From Diaphorobacter aerolatus (GTDB lineage: Bacteria; Pseudomonadota; Gammaproteobacteria; Burkholderiales; Burkholderiaceae_C), in the NCBI RefSeq assembly GCF_014489535.1, contig NZ_CP060783.1, positions 806,001-870,000 on the forward strand: a stretch of 64,000 nt of DNA. Direction: 5' to 3'. The notes under the pieces are model-generated. The model saw only the letters and a program-made list of their open reading frames with translations, was not told the DNA's origin and made no database searches. The position numbers were made by a program, and so were the translations under genes. Shown piece by piece: positions 1 to 12,743 of the stretch (its first letter is position 1; each line of letters opens with the position of its first letter).

Positions 1-80
1 TCCATCGTTTGGGACCTTGAGCGCACACAGAATCCTTCATTGTGAAGGCAAACCACGCACTCATTGAGATAATACGGGCT

Positions 81-554
81 ATGCCTCAAATTCAACTCAC
101 TCCGACCGAGCGTCGGGAACACCGTGCCGAAGCCCATCATCTGGACCCCGTGGTCATGATCGGCGGCGACGGTCTGACACCCGGCGTGCAAAAGGAGATC
201 GATGCGGCGCTGAACGCGCACGGCCTCATCAAGGTACGCGTGCATGGTGACGACCGCGCCGCACGCGAAGCAATGTACCAGCAACTGGCCGACACCTTGA
301 ACGCTGCGCCTATTCAGCACATCGGCAAGCTCCTGGTGCTGTGGCGTCCGCAGCCGGAAAAGGACAAGCAGGTCGACGAAGACCGCATGCCTGGTCCGCG
401 CGACGTCAAGATCCTCAAGTTCAGCAAGCGTGCCGGACAGAAACCCGAAGTCAAGCAGATCCGCGTGCTCGGCAACCAGCGCCTGACCGCAGGCGGACAG
501 GTCAAGCGTGCCAAGCCCAAGATGAAGTCGGTGAAAAAAGGCCGTCTCGACTGA
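81..554 (+). CDS. yhbY: YhbY-like CRM-domain RNA-binding protein
   Basis: The product is 157 residues. YhbY/CRM proteins bind pre-50S ribosomal particles and help assembly in the cytoplasm. The first 95 residues hold the whole CRM fold, including the VVMIGGDGLTPGV loop near residues 24-36 and a GLIKVRV strand after it. About 60 very basic residues follow (many Lys/Arg), which the roughly 97-residue E. coli protein lacks; such a tail probably adds RNA contacts. I chose the ATG at 81 because homology begins there; a GTG at 42 would add 13 unconserved residues. In related genomes this gene lies back to back with rlmE/ftsJ, which would lie just outside the left edge. Confidence 0.9.
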   Translation: MPQIQLTPTERREHRAEAHHLDPVVMIGGDGLTPGVQKEIDAALNAHGLIKVRVHGDDRAAREAMYQQLADTLNAAPIQHIGKLLVLWRPQPEKDKQVDEDRMPGPRDVKILKFSKRAGQKPEVKQIRVLGNQRLTAGGQVKRAKPKMKSVKKGRLD

Positions 555-607
555 GCCATCCCGTCGGGATCGCCTCCATTCCTCCCTGCCTGACCATCGC
601 TGACGAC

Positions 608-1392
608 ATGCTCCCAAACACCGCGCAAGCCGCGCAGCCGCAGCCCCCAGAGCGCCACATCCTCTGCATGAAGTGGGGCACGAAATACGGCCCCGAGTAC
701 GTGAACCGGCTCTACGCCATGGTGCGTCGCCACCTGACGGGGACTTCCGCTTCGTCTGCCTGACCGATAACACCGATGGCCTGCGCCCCGAAGTGGAGTG
801 CCACCCGATTCCGGACATCAACTTCAATCTTGCGCCGGGAGAACCCGATCGCGCCTGGAAGAAGCTCACCACCTTCGAGGCCGATCTCTACGGCCTGCGT
901 GGCACGGCATTGTTTCTGGACATCGACATCGTGATCGTCGGTAGCCTCGACGATTTCTTCACCCGGCCCGGCCAGTTCCTGATCATCAAGGACTACCCGC
1001 GCTTCTGGCGCAACAACGCCAAACGCATCGTCGGCAACTCGTCGGTATACCGGTTCGAACTGGGCGCGCATGCCGACGTGCTGGCGTATTTTCGCGAGCA
1101 CTCGCAGGAGATGCGCGACAAGTACCGCAACGAGCAGGAATACCTGTCGCACTTTCTGAACAGGCAAGGCAAGCTGTCGTACTGGCCCGCCGCCTGGTGC
1201 CCGAGCTTCAAGTACGCCTGCATTCCCGCCTGGCCGACCAACTACTGGAAGGAACCCCTGCCGCCCAAGGATGCGCGCATCGTGATCTTTCATGGCGAGT
1301 GCAATCCACCGGATGCGCTGGCGGGGCGCAGCAACCGCCCGTTCCGGCACATTGAACCGGCGCGCTGGGTCACTGCGGCCTGGAACCCGTGA
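608..1392 (+). CDS. GT-A type glycosyltransferase, frame broken at the G run 739-742
   Basis: A roughly 261-residue sugar transferase of unknown substrate. The first part (from ATG 608, starting MLPNTAQAAQ) reads to MVRRHLTG. The rest continues one frame over as GDFRFVCLTDNTDG and runs to 1392. Adding one G to the GGGG at 739-742 joins the two parts smoothly. FLDIDIVIVGSLDDFF carries a DxD motif typical of metal- and sugar-nucleotide-binding GT-A enzymes. There is no signal peptide or membrane helix. The convergent neighbour encodes a Kdo hydroxylase, so a role in lipopolysaccharide decoration is possible but is inference. The break is probably a sequencing error. Confidence 0.7.
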
Positions 1393-1436
1393 CGCGGCGA
1401 TTGCTCTCATAGCGCGCCGAGCCGCCTGCTGCGGCA

Positions 1437-2318
1437 CTACCGGCGTGCATCGACCAATGCATGCCCCTTCATGCCCGTCAGTATTGCGAGCAGGCTGGCG
1501 GCCTTGTCGTATTCGGAACCGGGCGGCAGAAACAGCGTCTGTTCGAGCATGTATTGGCCGGCCATGACGGAGTGCACCGCCTGATCCGAAAAACACACCC
1601 AGCTCGAACCCGCCGCAAATTCCACGGTTTCCTGCGGAGCGTGCTGCTGGTACTCCGAGTCACTCTTCATGCCGTCGTGCAACTGCAGCATCAGGTGGTC
1701 ATATTCGCTGCGAAACGACTTTGTCACGTGCAGGGTTTTGAGCGCCCTCGCCTGCCAGGCCACATAGGGCTTGGCGCGTGGCAGAAATCTGCGCGCCACG
1801 TCCTCGAATGGTTCTCCGACGCGCCACACGCGCGGCGCGCCGTCGGGGTTCACGTTGGTGAACACGCGCAGGATGCGCTCGCCGTAATTGGGCCTCGAAG
1901 GAAACGCATCGACATGCATGCGACGGTCGTCGGCGCGCCAGGATTGCGAACGTGTCTCGACCTGCATGGGCCGAAAACTCGTGGGAGCGATGCGCATGAC
2001 CTCGGCGTACGCAGGGAACAGCCGGGAAATAAGCCCGACCGCCTCGGCGCGAAAGCGCTGCACCATGGCCACAAGCTGCAGCCGTGTGGCCTCGTCACCC
2101 GCCGCGCCCTTGAGCGTGCCATCGACGTTCAGGCTGATGTTGCGTGATCTGGGATCACGCACCTCGGGCCGCAGCAGTTGCTTCTCCTGCGGCGTGAGCG
2201 CAAACGCGAGTTGCGGAAAATACAGCACCTTGCCGGATTCCAGCGCCGTGACCCATTCAGGGCGCGCGGAAATCGTGTGCCAGTTGCTGCCAATGATTTG
2301 TAATATTTGCGTATTCAT
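1437..2318 (-). CDS. kdoO: Kdo hydroxylase family protein (Fe(II)/2-oxoglutarate dioxygenase)
   Basis: A 293-residue protein. KdoO enzymes hydroxylate C3 of the 3-deoxy-D-manno-octulosonic acid in lipopolysaccharide inner core using Fe(II), O2 and 2-oxoglutarate. The metal triad is visible as H135-x-D137 (RRMHVDAFPSRP) with a distal H249 (QAVHSVMAGQ). The downstream segment QYMLEQTLFLPP is also typical of the family. The start at MNTQILQIIGSNW fits family N-termini. The gene converges on the glycosyltransferase at 608-1392, with a 44-base gap. It has no signal peptide, which suits action on the cytoplasmic side of the membrane. Confidence 0.85.
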   Translation of the reverse strand: MNTQILQIIGSNWHTISARPEWVTALESGKVLYFPQLAFALTPQEKQLLRPEVRDPRSRNISLNVDGTLKGAAGDEATRLQLVAMVQRFRAEAVGLISRLFPAYAEVMRIAPTSFRPMQVETRSQSWRADDRRMHVDAFPSRPNYGERILRVFTNVNPDGAPRVWRVGEPFEDVARRFLPRAKPYVAWQARALKTLHVTKSFRSEYDHLMLQLHDGMKSDSEYQQHAPQETVEFAAGSSWVCFSDQAVHSVMAGQYMLEQTLFLPPGSEYDKAASLLAILTGMKGHALVDARR

Positions 2319-2372
2319 GGCATTCCCAACAAATTGTCGTGAAGGCCATGGCAGATAACTCGTCGAGGTGTT

Positions 2373-2798
2373 TCAGCCCTTCGAGGAAAGGCGCCTTGCG
2401 CTCAATTTCCAGAGCAACGCGGCTGCGCAGAACCACTGCAACGCATACATGACAGTGCCAACACTGTGCCAGAGTTTAATCTGTTGGCGGGCAACGATGC
2501 GCGGCGACACGCCGTATTGAACAAGCAAGGCCAGCAGCAGACCGGCAATCACCAGCACCAGACCCGACTGCGCCCAGGGCTCTTCGATCTCGGCATGACG
2601 ACGCTTGGCGAGCAGCAGCAGCGCCACGGCACAAGCAATCGTCACCCAGGTCTGCGCGGCAAACAGCTTGGCCGCCATGTTGCCTGCCATCGTGGGATTG
2701 CCCAGATGCATGAACAGCATGGGCACGGCCAGAAAACCGATGGCCGTGAGGCTGCCCCACCACAGCGCGGCGGCAAACACAGGCAGGCGCTCATACAT
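2373..2798 (-). CDS. DUF4149 integral membrane protein
   Basis: A 141-residue protein with four hydrophobic segments (about residues 8-30, 47-63, 79-96 and 110-130), matching the DUF4149/TMEM205-like family of unknown function. It begins MYERLPVFAAALWWGSLTAIGF, a typical start. It lies 21 bases downstream of greA on the same strand and is probably co-transcribed with it; this greA-DUF4149 order is common in betaproteobacteria. Location is the inner membrane. No catalytic motif is visible. Confidence 0.85.
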   Translation of the reverse strand: MYERLPVFAAALWWGSLTAIGFLAVPMLFMHLGNPTMAGNMAAKLFAAQTWVTIACAVALLLLAKRRHAEIEEPWAQSGLVLVIAGLLLALLVQYGVSPRIVARQQIKLWHSVGTVMYALQWFCAAALLWKLSARRLSSKG

Positions 2799-2819
2799 GG
2801 ACTTGCCTCTTTCAGGTGA

Positions 2820-3296
2820 TCAGAGGTAGCGGACAGCGACCACTTCGTAGCGACGCTCGCCGCCCGGGGCCTGCACCACGGCGGTATCGCCCTCTTCCTT
2901 GCCGATCAGCGCGCGAGCGATGGGGCTGGACACGTTGATCAGGCCTTGCTTGAGATCGGCCTCGTCTTCGCCGACGATCTGGTAGGTCACCGCGTCGCCG
3001 CTCTTCTCATCCTCGAGATCGACGGTGGCACCGAACACGATCTTGCCACCGGCATCGACGGCCGCCGGGTCGATGATCTGCGCAGCCGAGAGCTTGCCTT
3101 CGATTTCGAGAATGCGGCCTTCGATGAAGCCCTGGCGATCCTTGGCTGCTTCGTATTCCGCGTTTTCGCTCAGATCGCCCTGCGCTCGGGCTTCGGCAAT
3201 GGCCTGCACGATGGCAGGACGCTCTACCGACTTGAGTTGCTTGAGTTCCGTCTTGAGTTTTTCAGCGCCGCGTGTGGTGATTGGAATTGTGGCCAT
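2820..3296 (-). CDS. greA: Transcription elongation factor GreA
   Basis: The 158-residue product has the standard length. GreA enters the secondary channel of backtracked RNA polymerase and stimulates cleavage of the extruded RNA. The N-terminal coiled coil ends in the acidic tip motif [12 protein letters not shown], with D41 and E44 as the expected Mg-coordinating residues. The C-terminal half has the FKBP-like fold segment [18 protein letters not shown]. The start at 3296 ([10 protein letters not shown]) was chosen over an upstream in-frame extension because it matches the family exactly. Downstream of carB on the same strand, with a terminator between them. Confidence 0.97.
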   Translation of the reverse strand: MATIPITTRGAEKLKTELKQLKSVERPAIVQAIAEARAQGDLSENAEYEAAKDRQGFIEGRILEIEGKLSAAQIIDPAAVDAGGKIVFGATVDLEDEKSGDAVTYQIVGEDEADLKQGLINVSSPIARALIGKEEGDTAVVQAPGGERRYEVVAVRYL

Positions 3297-3399
3297 GGTT
3301 CCGACTCCGTTTGTCTGTTCGTTTTTGGCGCATGGCGTGCGCCGGGTTCGCTGGGTACTCCAATGTGGTGATTCATCCAAAGAACCGTTCCCCAGAGCC

Positions 3400-3433
3400 C
3401 AAAAGCAAACCGCCGCGCGTTGCCGTGCGGCGG
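3400..3433 (-). terminator. Rho-independent terminator after carB
   Basis: On the minus strand a 7-bp stem CCGCCGC/GCGGCGG (3410-3433, loop of 10) is followed by TTTGCTTTT (3409-3401). It lies about 90 bases past the carB stop and 100 bases before the greA start, so it should end the carAB transcript. Confidence 0.75.
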
Positions 3434-3520
3434 TCATCCATTACGCAAGCATTATGCCGGTTTTATGTCGACCATCTGCCTACAAAACCCGCCGCCCGGT
3501 TCGGGCAGCGGTTGCTTGCA

Positions 3521-6766
<3,246 letters not shown>

Positions 6767-6768
6767 TC

Positions 6769-7941
6769 TCAATTCTCCTTGGCCGAGGCCATCAATGCCG
6801 TGAAGCGGTCAAACAGGTATCCGATGTCGTGCGGCCCGGGCGATGCCTCGGGGTGTCCCTGGAAGCAGAACGCGGGCTTGTCCTTGTGCTCAAGGCCTTG
6901 CAGCGTGCCGTCGAACAGGCTGATGTGCGTGGCGCGCAGGTTCGCGGGCAGCGACTCCATGTCCACGGCAAAACCGTGGTTCTGGCTGGTGATGCTCACG
7001 CGTCCGTTGTCCAGATCCTTCACGGGGTGGTTCGCGCCGTGGTGGCTGTTGTCCATCTTGAACGTCCTGGCACCGGCGGCAAGCGCCATGATCTGGTGCC
7101 CGAGGCAGATGCCGAACGTGGGCTTGCCCGACTCGACGATTTCCTTCACGGCCGCGATGGCGTAGTCACAAGGCTCCGGATCGCCGGGGCCATTCGAGAG
7201 AAACACGCCATCGGGATTCATCGCCAGCACGTCCCTGGCAGGCGTCTCGGCGGGCACCACGGTCAGCGCGCAACCACGTTCGGCGAGCATGCGCAGAATG
7301 TTTTTCTTCACGCCGAAGTCATACGCCACGACCTTGAAACGCGGCGCGGTCTGCTTGCCGTAACCCTCGCCCAGCACCCATTCGGACTCGTCCCAAGGAT
7401 AGTTGCTGGTGGTGGAGACCACCTTGGCGAGATCGAGGCCCTTCATGCTCGGCGCCGCCTTGGCCGCAGCGACGGCTTGTGCAATGCGCTCGTCCGTCAC
7501 GGTTTCGCCGACTGCGAGACCGACGATGGCGCCATTTTGTGCGCCCTTGTCACGCAGCAATCGCGTGAGCTTGCGGGTATCGACATTCGCAATCGCCACC
7601 GTAGCTTCGCGCACGAGGTACTGGTTGAGCGTTTCCTCGGAGCGGAAGTTGCTCGCGAGCAGCGGCAGGTTCTTGATGATCAGACCGGCAGCATGGATCT
7701 TGTCGGCTTCGACGTCTTCGGAATTCACGCCATAGCTACCAATGTGCGGATACGTCAGCGTGACGATCTGCTGGCAGTAGCTGGGGTCGGTGAGGATTTC
7801 CTGATAGCCGGTGAGCGAGGTGTTGAACACCACTTCGCCGACCGTGGTGCCGGTGGCACCAATCGAATTGCCAATAAAGACCGTGCCGTCTGCGAGCGCC
7901 AGAATGGCGGATGGGAAGTTTCCCTTGAGAGACAAAAGCAC
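6769..7941 (-). CDS. carA: Carbamoyl-phosphate synthase small subunit
   Basis: A 390-residue glutaminase subunit that releases ammonia for CarB. The N-terminal half is the CPSase small-chain domain ([13 protein letters not shown]...[12 protein letters not shown]). The C-terminal half is a class I glutamine amidotransferase with nucleophile C279 (GICLGHQ) and partners H363 and E365 ([11 protein letters not shown]). The start codon is GTG at 7941 with a GGAG seven bases upstream; no ATG lies nearby in frame. carA is first in the carAB operon, and the 205 bases upstream hold a good -10 box. Confidence 0.97.
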   Translation of the reverse strand: MLLSLKGNFPSAILALADGTVFIGNSIGATGTTVGEVVFNTSLTGYQEILTDPSYCQQIVTLTYPHIGSYGVNSEDVEADKIHAAGLIIKNLPLLASNFRSEETLNQYLVREATVAIANVDTRKLTRLLRDKGAQNGAIVGLAVGETVTDERIAQAVAAAKAAPSMKGLDLAKVVSTTSNYPWDESEWVLGEGYGKQTAPRFKVVAYDFGVKKNILRMLAERGCALTVVPAETPARDVLAMNPDGVFLSNGPGDPEPCDYAIAAVKEIVESGKPTFGICLGHQIMALAAGARTFKMDNSHHGANHPVKDLDNGRVSITSQNHGFAVDMESLPANLRATHISLFDGTLQGLEHKDKPAFCFQGHPEASPGPHDIGYLFDRFTALMASAKEN

Positions 7942-8085
7942 TGGGTTCTCCGAATGGTTACGGGTCGCCCGGGAGCCTGCGGAGGTGCACCGACGAAAAA
8001 ATTAGCGTCTGACACGTCCTGCGGACTACTGCGTTGAATGAGTTGCTTTGGTGCGGCCGGGCGACAGATTTCTGGAAAGCCGCCA

Positions 8086-8115
8086 ATTATAGCGTACCGG
8101 GAGTAACCCGAAGAT
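8086..8115 (-). promoter_or_regulatory. Probable carA promoter
   Basis: The minus strand has a perfect TATAAT (8091-8086) about 145 bases upstream of the carA GTG. The hexamer 17 bases further up (TCTTCG) is a poor -35 match, so an activator or an extended leader may be involved. This is the only strong -10 I see between carA and the lipocalin gene. Confidence 0.45.
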
Positions 8116-8145
8116 GGTCTTGAGCCTTGCAATTGGCATGTGAAG

Positions 8146-8733
8146 CTAACGAACACCAGCACCATGCGGCACTCTGAGCACCTTGCGAACATCCACGCCA
8201 TTGCTGCGCCCTACTTCAAGCAGCCGGTCGTAGGTGGCATCGTCCATATCGGGTGACCGCGACAGTATCCAGAAATATTTGACGTCGTCGCCGATCACCA
8301 CCGCCGTCGAATAATCCGCATCGACGTACACCACGTTGTAGCCACCCTGGAATGGCCAGAAGAACGAGACCTTGAGGGAACCAACGCTGCTGTCGCCGAG
8401 AAACTTCGCCTTCGCGTGCGATTGTTTCCATGTGCCCCTGGCCGGATCGAACCCACGGTTGACAATAGAAACGGTTCCGTCGTCGAGCAGCTTGTACTGC
8501 GCGGTCGTGCTGGTCATACCGCGTTCGAAGCGGTGATCGATACGTGCGATTTCGTACCAATGCCCCATGTACTCTGGCGCATCGAAGTCATTCACGGGCA
8601 ACACGCCCTTGGGCACCGTGACGCGATCAGCCATGAAATAACCCACCGCCAACGCGATGCCACTGCCCAGCAAAACGGCTGACGCCACCTTGCCATCACC
8701 ATCCTGACACCGGCCCGCACGTTGATTTCGCAT
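8146..8733 (-). CDS. Lipocalin family protein (Blc-like)
   Basis: Up to 195 residues. A hydrophobic helix near residues 16-34 (ASAVLLGSGIALAVGYFMA) acts as signal or anchor. The lipocalin body starts at the GxW motif YMGHWYEIARIDHRFERG, then KLLDDGTVSIVNRGF, and FWILSRSPDMDDATYDRLLEV, as in bacterial Blc proteins that bind lipids in the envelope. Unlike E. coli Blc I see no lipobox cysteine, so it is probably membrane-anchored or secreted rather than a lipoprotein. The exact start is uncertain; the first 15 residues are weakly supported. Confidence 0.8.
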   Translation of the reverse strand: MRNQRAGRCQDGDGKVASAVLLGSGIALAVGYFMADRVTVPKGVLPVNDFDAPEYMGHWYEIARIDHRFERGMTSTTAQYKLLDDGTVSIVNRGFDPARGTWKQSHAKAKFLGDSSVGSLKVSFFWPFQGGYNVVYVDADYSTAVVIGDDVKYFWILSRSPDMDDATYDRLLEVGRSNGVDVRKVLRVPHGAGVR

Positions 8734-8881
8734 ATCGCTGCTCCTTCAAAGGATCGTTTGTAGCAACTTCCGCAGACTCGCCGCGTAGTCCACTTTTGAG
8801 CAAAGGTACGGCAGTGGCTCCTACACAAGGCCATGCCAGGTAGTGCGCGTGTTTGCCCACTCGGCCTTTCATCCGCCGCAA

Positions 8882-9391
8882 CTATTTGTCGCCTTGAACC
8901 TTGTCGTCTTCGCTCTTGGCATCTTCCATGGCCTCGGGCTCCAGCTTTTCCGCCGACGTGTTCAGATGAACAAACACACCCCAGCCCGCGAGCAAAACAC
9001 CGACAGCGCCGATGAGCAGCGAAGCGTTGAGCATCACCTCGTGTTCTACGGAAGCCTTGAAGATCGTGATCAACGCCTCGACAGCAAGCGCAACCACCAG
9101 AACCACCATAAAACGCGAAAGAAAGCGCCGCACTCGCGTGGGCCCGCTGATGTGCGTGTCGCGCACAACCTCTTCTTCAAGAATGGTCTGCGCGATCTGC
9201 AACGCCACCACGCTGGCCGCCAGCACGCCCAGCGCCTCGACCAACTTGAACATCTCGTCAGGGCCGAGCCCATTCTGAAACGCGGCCCACCCCTTGCTCC
9301 CGGCAATCCACAGCAATCCCATCGCACACAAGGTAAACATCGCCGCCATCAGGCAATGAATGGCCACAAAAACAGCATGCGCGAATTTCAT
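8882..9391 (-). CDS. Conserved four-helix inner-membrane protein
   Basis: A 169-residue protein with hydrophobic stretches at about residues 5-30, 50-68, 92-110 and 122-142, and a charged, acidic C-terminal tail (EKLEPEAMEDAKSEDDKVQGDK). The central segment LVEALGVLAASVVALQIAQTILEEEVV is amphipathic. I do not recognise a named family with certainty; similar proteins occur as unannotated small membrane proteins in betaproteobacteria. It is flanked by short intergenic gaps and is not clearly in an operon. Confidence 0.65.
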   Translation of the reverse strand: MKFAHAVFVAIHCLMAAMFTLCAMGLLWIAGSKGWAAFQNGLGPDEMFKLVEALGVLAASVVALQIAQTILEEEVVRDTHISGPTRVRRFLSRFMVVLVVALAVEALITIFKASVEHEVMLNASLLIGAVGVLLAGWGVFVHLNTSAEKLEPEAMEDAKSEDDKVQGDK

Positions 9392-9516
9392 AGGAACTAG
9401 GGACTGGTGAACAACAAACGCGCATTGTTGACGCCGTGGCGCGCTACGGATGTAGGAGGTGCTCGCGTGTGCGTGGCGGGAGGATGGTGCAGTTGCGTGG
9501 GAGAGAGGAGAGTTCG

Positions 9517-10413
9517 CTACCGAAGATGCTGGGTCACATCTTTGAGCCAGTCGAGCAGATGGCGTACCGCAGGGCGCATGCCTTTGCGGCCCAAATGCAC
9601 TGCATGAATAATGCTGGCGGGCGCTTGCAGGTCTAGCGCGACCTCGATCAATTCCCCTTGATCGATCGCGTTGCGGACATAGATCTCCGGAATGATGGCC
9701 ATCCCAATGCCTTGCAAAGCCGCTTGCCGCAACGTAGCCAGATCATTCACCAGCAAGCGAGGGCGCAATGGCACCTCCACCGGCAATCCATCTTGGGCAA
9801 TCAACTGCCACGATGGCTGCGTGTTCGATGTTTTCCAGGCAATCACGGGTGCATGTTCCAGCGTTTCGTGCAGGCTACCCTTGATCGCCGTGGCCCAGCG
9901 GGGGTGCACCACCAGACGCAGTGGCATCGTACCGAGCACGACCGGTACGAAATGCTGGGGATAGTCCATCTGAGAACGGGCGCGAATCACAAAATCGACG
10001 TCCTCGTTTTGAAGATCAACCTGGCGATTGGAAATTTCCAGCTCCATGCGAACCTGCGTATGGATTTGCATGTAGCGCATGACCTCATCTCCCAGGTGCA
10101 ACTGCATTAGCGAGGGAGGAATGGCTGCGCGCACTACCCCACTGGGTTCACGCTGCAGGTTTTCCACCATCGCAACGGCATCGTCCAGCTGCGCAAAGAT
10201 GTCCAGGCTGCGGTCGTGAAGAATACGCCCTTGCTCCGTCAGCTTGAAGCTACGGGTGCTGCGCTCTATCAGGCGGGCGCCCAGCGCGGTTTCCAGCTCG
10301 GTGACATGGCGGCTGAGCGTCGCGCGCGACTGCCCCGTTTTGCGGTGGGCGGCGGTGTAGCCGCCAGCGTTCACCACCTCCAAAAAAATCTTCAAACTAT
10401 TGAGGTCGTGCAT
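9517..10413 (-). CDS. LysR-family transcriptional regulator
   Basis: A 298-residue LysR regulator. The N-terminal winged HTH reads LNSLKIFLEVVNAGGYTAAHRKTGQSRATLSRHVTELE-like (about residues 4-40), followed by LGARLIERSTRSFKLTEQG. The remainder is the periplasmic-binding-like effector domain. It is divergent from an NADP-type oxidoreductase gene at 10588, with 174 bases between the starts, and is the likely regulator of that gene and possibly of the pirin gene behind it. The effector is unknown. Confidence 0.9.
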   Translation of the reverse strand: MHDLNSLKIFLEVVNAGGYTAAHRKTGQSRATLSRHVTELETALGARLIERSTRSFKLTEQGRILHDRSLDIFAQLDDAVAMVENLQREPSGVVRAAIPPSLMQLHLGDEVMRYMQIHTQVRMELEISNRQVDLQNEDVDFVIRARSQMDYPQHFVPVVLGTMPLRLVVHPRWATAIKGSLHETLEHAPVIAWKTSNTQPSWQLIAQDGLPVEVPLRPRLLVNDLATLRQAALQGIGMAIIPEIYVRNAIDQGELIEVALDLQAPASIIHAVHLGRKGMRPAVRHLLDWLKDVTQHLR

Positions 10414-10587
10414 CGACTGCGGCGGGGTTTTCTGGAGAGGCGTCAGACACTGTAGTTCACTTTATTTGCATCGAAAATGAAATAGTAGTGGTCAATTATG
10501 GTGCTTTTTTGATGTTTTGAACTGTTTAACATGCAAATCATCGATGGATGTTCGTCGATGTTTGTTCACTTGCTGATGGGAGATGCC

Positions 10588-11490
10588 ATGCAAAGCACAG
10601 TCATGATTGCCAAGACTTACGGTCAGGCCGATGTCCTTGAATTCCTTAGCGTAGAGCTACCGCCGCTTGCCGTGGGCATGGCGCGCATTCAGGTGCGCGC
10701 GGCGGGTATCAATCCCATCGATGCGCGACGCATGACGGGTGAGTTCCGTCACGCTGCTCTGCCGCAGACTTTTGGCACCGAGTTCGCAGGAGAGATCCTC
10801 GAGATCAACATGCCCGAGAATGCCAAGTGGTCCGTAGGCGATGCTGTTTTGGGCTCGGGTGGGGCTTTTACGCATGCCTCCGTCATCGATGTGCCTGTCG
10901 GCAATTTGGTGGCCAAGCCGCCTGCCATGTCGTGGGAGGTTGCAGGCTCGCTGGCAGGTGTCGCGCAGACGGCCATGACCATTCTGAATGAAGTCGGCAA
11001 GGTGCGGTCGCTGCTGGTGCATGGCGCATCCGGTGGCGTGGGCTCGATTACCGTGCAGTTGGCGCGTGAGCGCGGCATGACCGTGGTGGCCACCGCATCG
11101 GCCAGCAACCAGGATTATTTGCGCTCGCTGGGTGCCGTACCTGTGGTGTACGGAGCAGGTCTGACTGAGCGTCTCAAAGCAGCTCATCCTCAGCCGTTTG
11201 ATGCATCCATTGATATGTCGGGTACGGAAGAAGCGACACAAGCCTCTTTGGCTACCGTGGTTTCTGGCGGTTTCATGGGCTCCATTGCCGGGCGAAAGCT
11301 GTCTTCACCGCTGATCAAGGCCGTCTGGGTGCAGCGCAACCCGGCCAATTTGCAGCATGTGGCCGATGGCGTGGCGGCTGGGCGCTTCAGCTGGACCGTG
11401 AGCAAAACCTATCCCTTCGCGCAAGCGCGAGCGGCCTACCTGGCGATCCTGGAAGGCCATAGCCGTGGCAAGACCGCCTTGATGTTTTGA
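10588..11490 (+). CDS. Zinc-less medium-chain (quinone-oxidoreductase-like) NAD(P)H oxidoreductase
   Basis: A 300-residue MDR-superfamily enzyme. The GroES-like N-terminal half contains VRAAGINPIDARRMTGEFR, a quinone-reductase signature without the catalytic zinc ligands of alcohol dehydrogenases. The Rossmann half starts LLVHGASGGVGSITVQLARE, which binds NAD(P)H. I selected the ATG at 10588 because GGGAG lies 7 bases upstream; an earlier ATG at 10531 lacks this and adds 19 unusual residues. It is divergent from a LysR gene, which probably controls it. Substrate is unknown, probably a quinone or electrophilic carbonyl. Confidence 0.88.
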   Translation: MQSTVMIAKTYGQADVLEFLSVELPPLAVGMARIQVRAAGINPIDARRMTGEFRHAALPQTFGTEFAGEILEINMPENAKWSVGDAVLGSGGAFTHASVIDVPVGNLVAKPPAMSWEVAGSLAGVAQTAMTILNEVGKVRSLLVHGASGGVGSITVQLARERGMTVVATASASNQDYLRSLGAVPVVYGAGLTERLKAAHPQPFDASIDMSGTEEATQASLATVVSGGFMGSIAGRKLSSPLIKAVWVQRNPANLQHVADGVAAGRFSWTVSKTYPFAQARAAYLAILEGHSRGKTALMF

Positions 11491-11498
11491 GCTGCATC

Positions 11499-11520
11499 GC
11501 GCCAGTCTGATTGCTGGCGC
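11499..11520 (+). terminator. Hairpin after the oxidoreductase gene
   Basis: A perfect 7-bp stem GCGCCAG/CTGGCGC with an 8-base loop lies 8 bases past the stop codon. There is no T tract, so it is a terminator-like or mRNA-stabilising hairpin rather than a clear intrinsic terminator. Confidence 0.35.
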
Positions 11521-11659
11521 GTCATCAGAAACGTGGAAAGAGGATGGACACGCCCCGCGCGCCAGGCAAGCCCCATCTGATTTCCTTTCGACAGCGGTAG
11601 GGGCGGATGACAGCCCGGTCGCCGCTGACCAGAACTTCAATGCACCGCGAGTTTGCACC

Positions 11660-12712
11660 ATGATTCAACCTCTTCCCGACAACCCCATCCTGGAATGCAT
11701 TGAGCTGACGTGGCCCTGGGTGGGCGTGGATCCGTTTTTGCTGTGCGCCCACCATGTGGAGCACTACCCGGCCGGGGATGCCCACCATGCAGTACCGCAG
11801 TCCCAGCGGGCAGGCCACCCTGCTGGCAACGATTTTGCCAATCCTGATGGCTACAGCCTGTATGCCGGTGCAGATGGCATGCCGGGTTTTCCCAATCACC
11901 CGCACCGTGGAATGGAGACGGTATCCATCCTGCGTCAAGGCTATATCGACCATGCGGACTCGTTGGGAAACAGTGGGCGTTATGGCCCAGGCGATGTGCA
12001 GTGGATGACGGCCGGTGGCGGCATTCAGCATGCGGAGATGTTTCCGCTTCTCCATCAAGAACGCCCCAACCCACTGGAGTTGTTTCAGATCTGGCTGAAC
12101 ATGCCGGGACGCAAAAAAATGGTGCATCCGGAATACAAAATGATGTGGGCCGAGCAGATTCCGCACTACACCCATGGCGGCGCCGACGTTCAAATCATCG
12201 CCGGTGCCTACCAGCCGCAGGAACCGGGCGGCGCCGCGCTCATCGCTCCCCTACCTCCCACACAAGACACCTGGGCGGCAGACCCACGGTCTGATATTGC
12301 GATCTGGATGATTACCTTGGAGCCTGGTGCCATCCTGACCTTGCCGGCCGCGCAATTGCCCGGCAGCCTGCGCACCTTGTTTGTCTATGAAGGCAGCGGC
12401 CTGCTGGTGGACGGCCAGGATGTGGGGAACAACCGGCGCGTGCGGGTGGTCGCCCAGACCACTTTGCCACTTGCCAATCGCAGTGCACACACCGTGCGTT
12501 TGATGCTGATGCAGGGCGTGCCGCTGCAAGAGCCAGTCATTCGCTCCACGGTGTACGTGACGAACACCCTTGAAGAATTGCACCAGGCCAAACGCGATTT
12601 TCAACGCACACAGTTTGGTGGCTGGCCCTGGGAAACACGGCAGCCCATGCATGGGCCGGGGTTTGAACGGTTTGCGTGGTATGCCGGAAAGAAGGAGACG
12701 GAGAGGCCATGA
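11660..12712 (+). CDS. Pirin family protein (bicupin)
   Basis: A 350-residue protein. The N-terminal cupin carries the pirin signature: PNHPHRGMETVSILRQGYIDHADS (His cluster), then GDVQWMTAGGGIQHAEM, which supply metal ligands. The C-terminal pirin domain follows (about residues 190-320: PGAILTLPAAQLPGSLRTLFVYEG). Some bacterial pirins oxidise quercetin-like substrates, others act as redox sensors; the sequence does not tell which. It begins 170 bases after the oxidoreductase gene and could share its LysR control. Confidence 0.9.
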   Translation: MIQPLPDNPILECIELTWPWVGVDPFLLCAHHVEHYPAGDAHHAVPQSQRAGHPAGNDFANPDGYSLYAGADGMPGFPNHPHRGMETVSILRQGYIDHADSLGNSGRYGPGDVQWMTAGGGIQHAEMFPLLHQERPNPLELFQIWLNMPGRKKMVHPEYKMMWAEQIPHYTHGGADVQIIAGAYQPQEPGGAALIAPLPPTQDTWAADPRSDIAIWMITLEPGAILTLPAAQLPGSLRTLFVYEGSGLLVDGQDVGNNRRVRVVAQTTLPLANRSAHTVRLMLMQGVPLQEPVIRSTVYVTNTLEELHQAKRDFQRTQFGGWPWETRQPMHGPGFERFAWYAGKKETERP

Positions 12713-12743
12713 ATGGAAGTTGGATGACTGTCGTTGTCTGATG

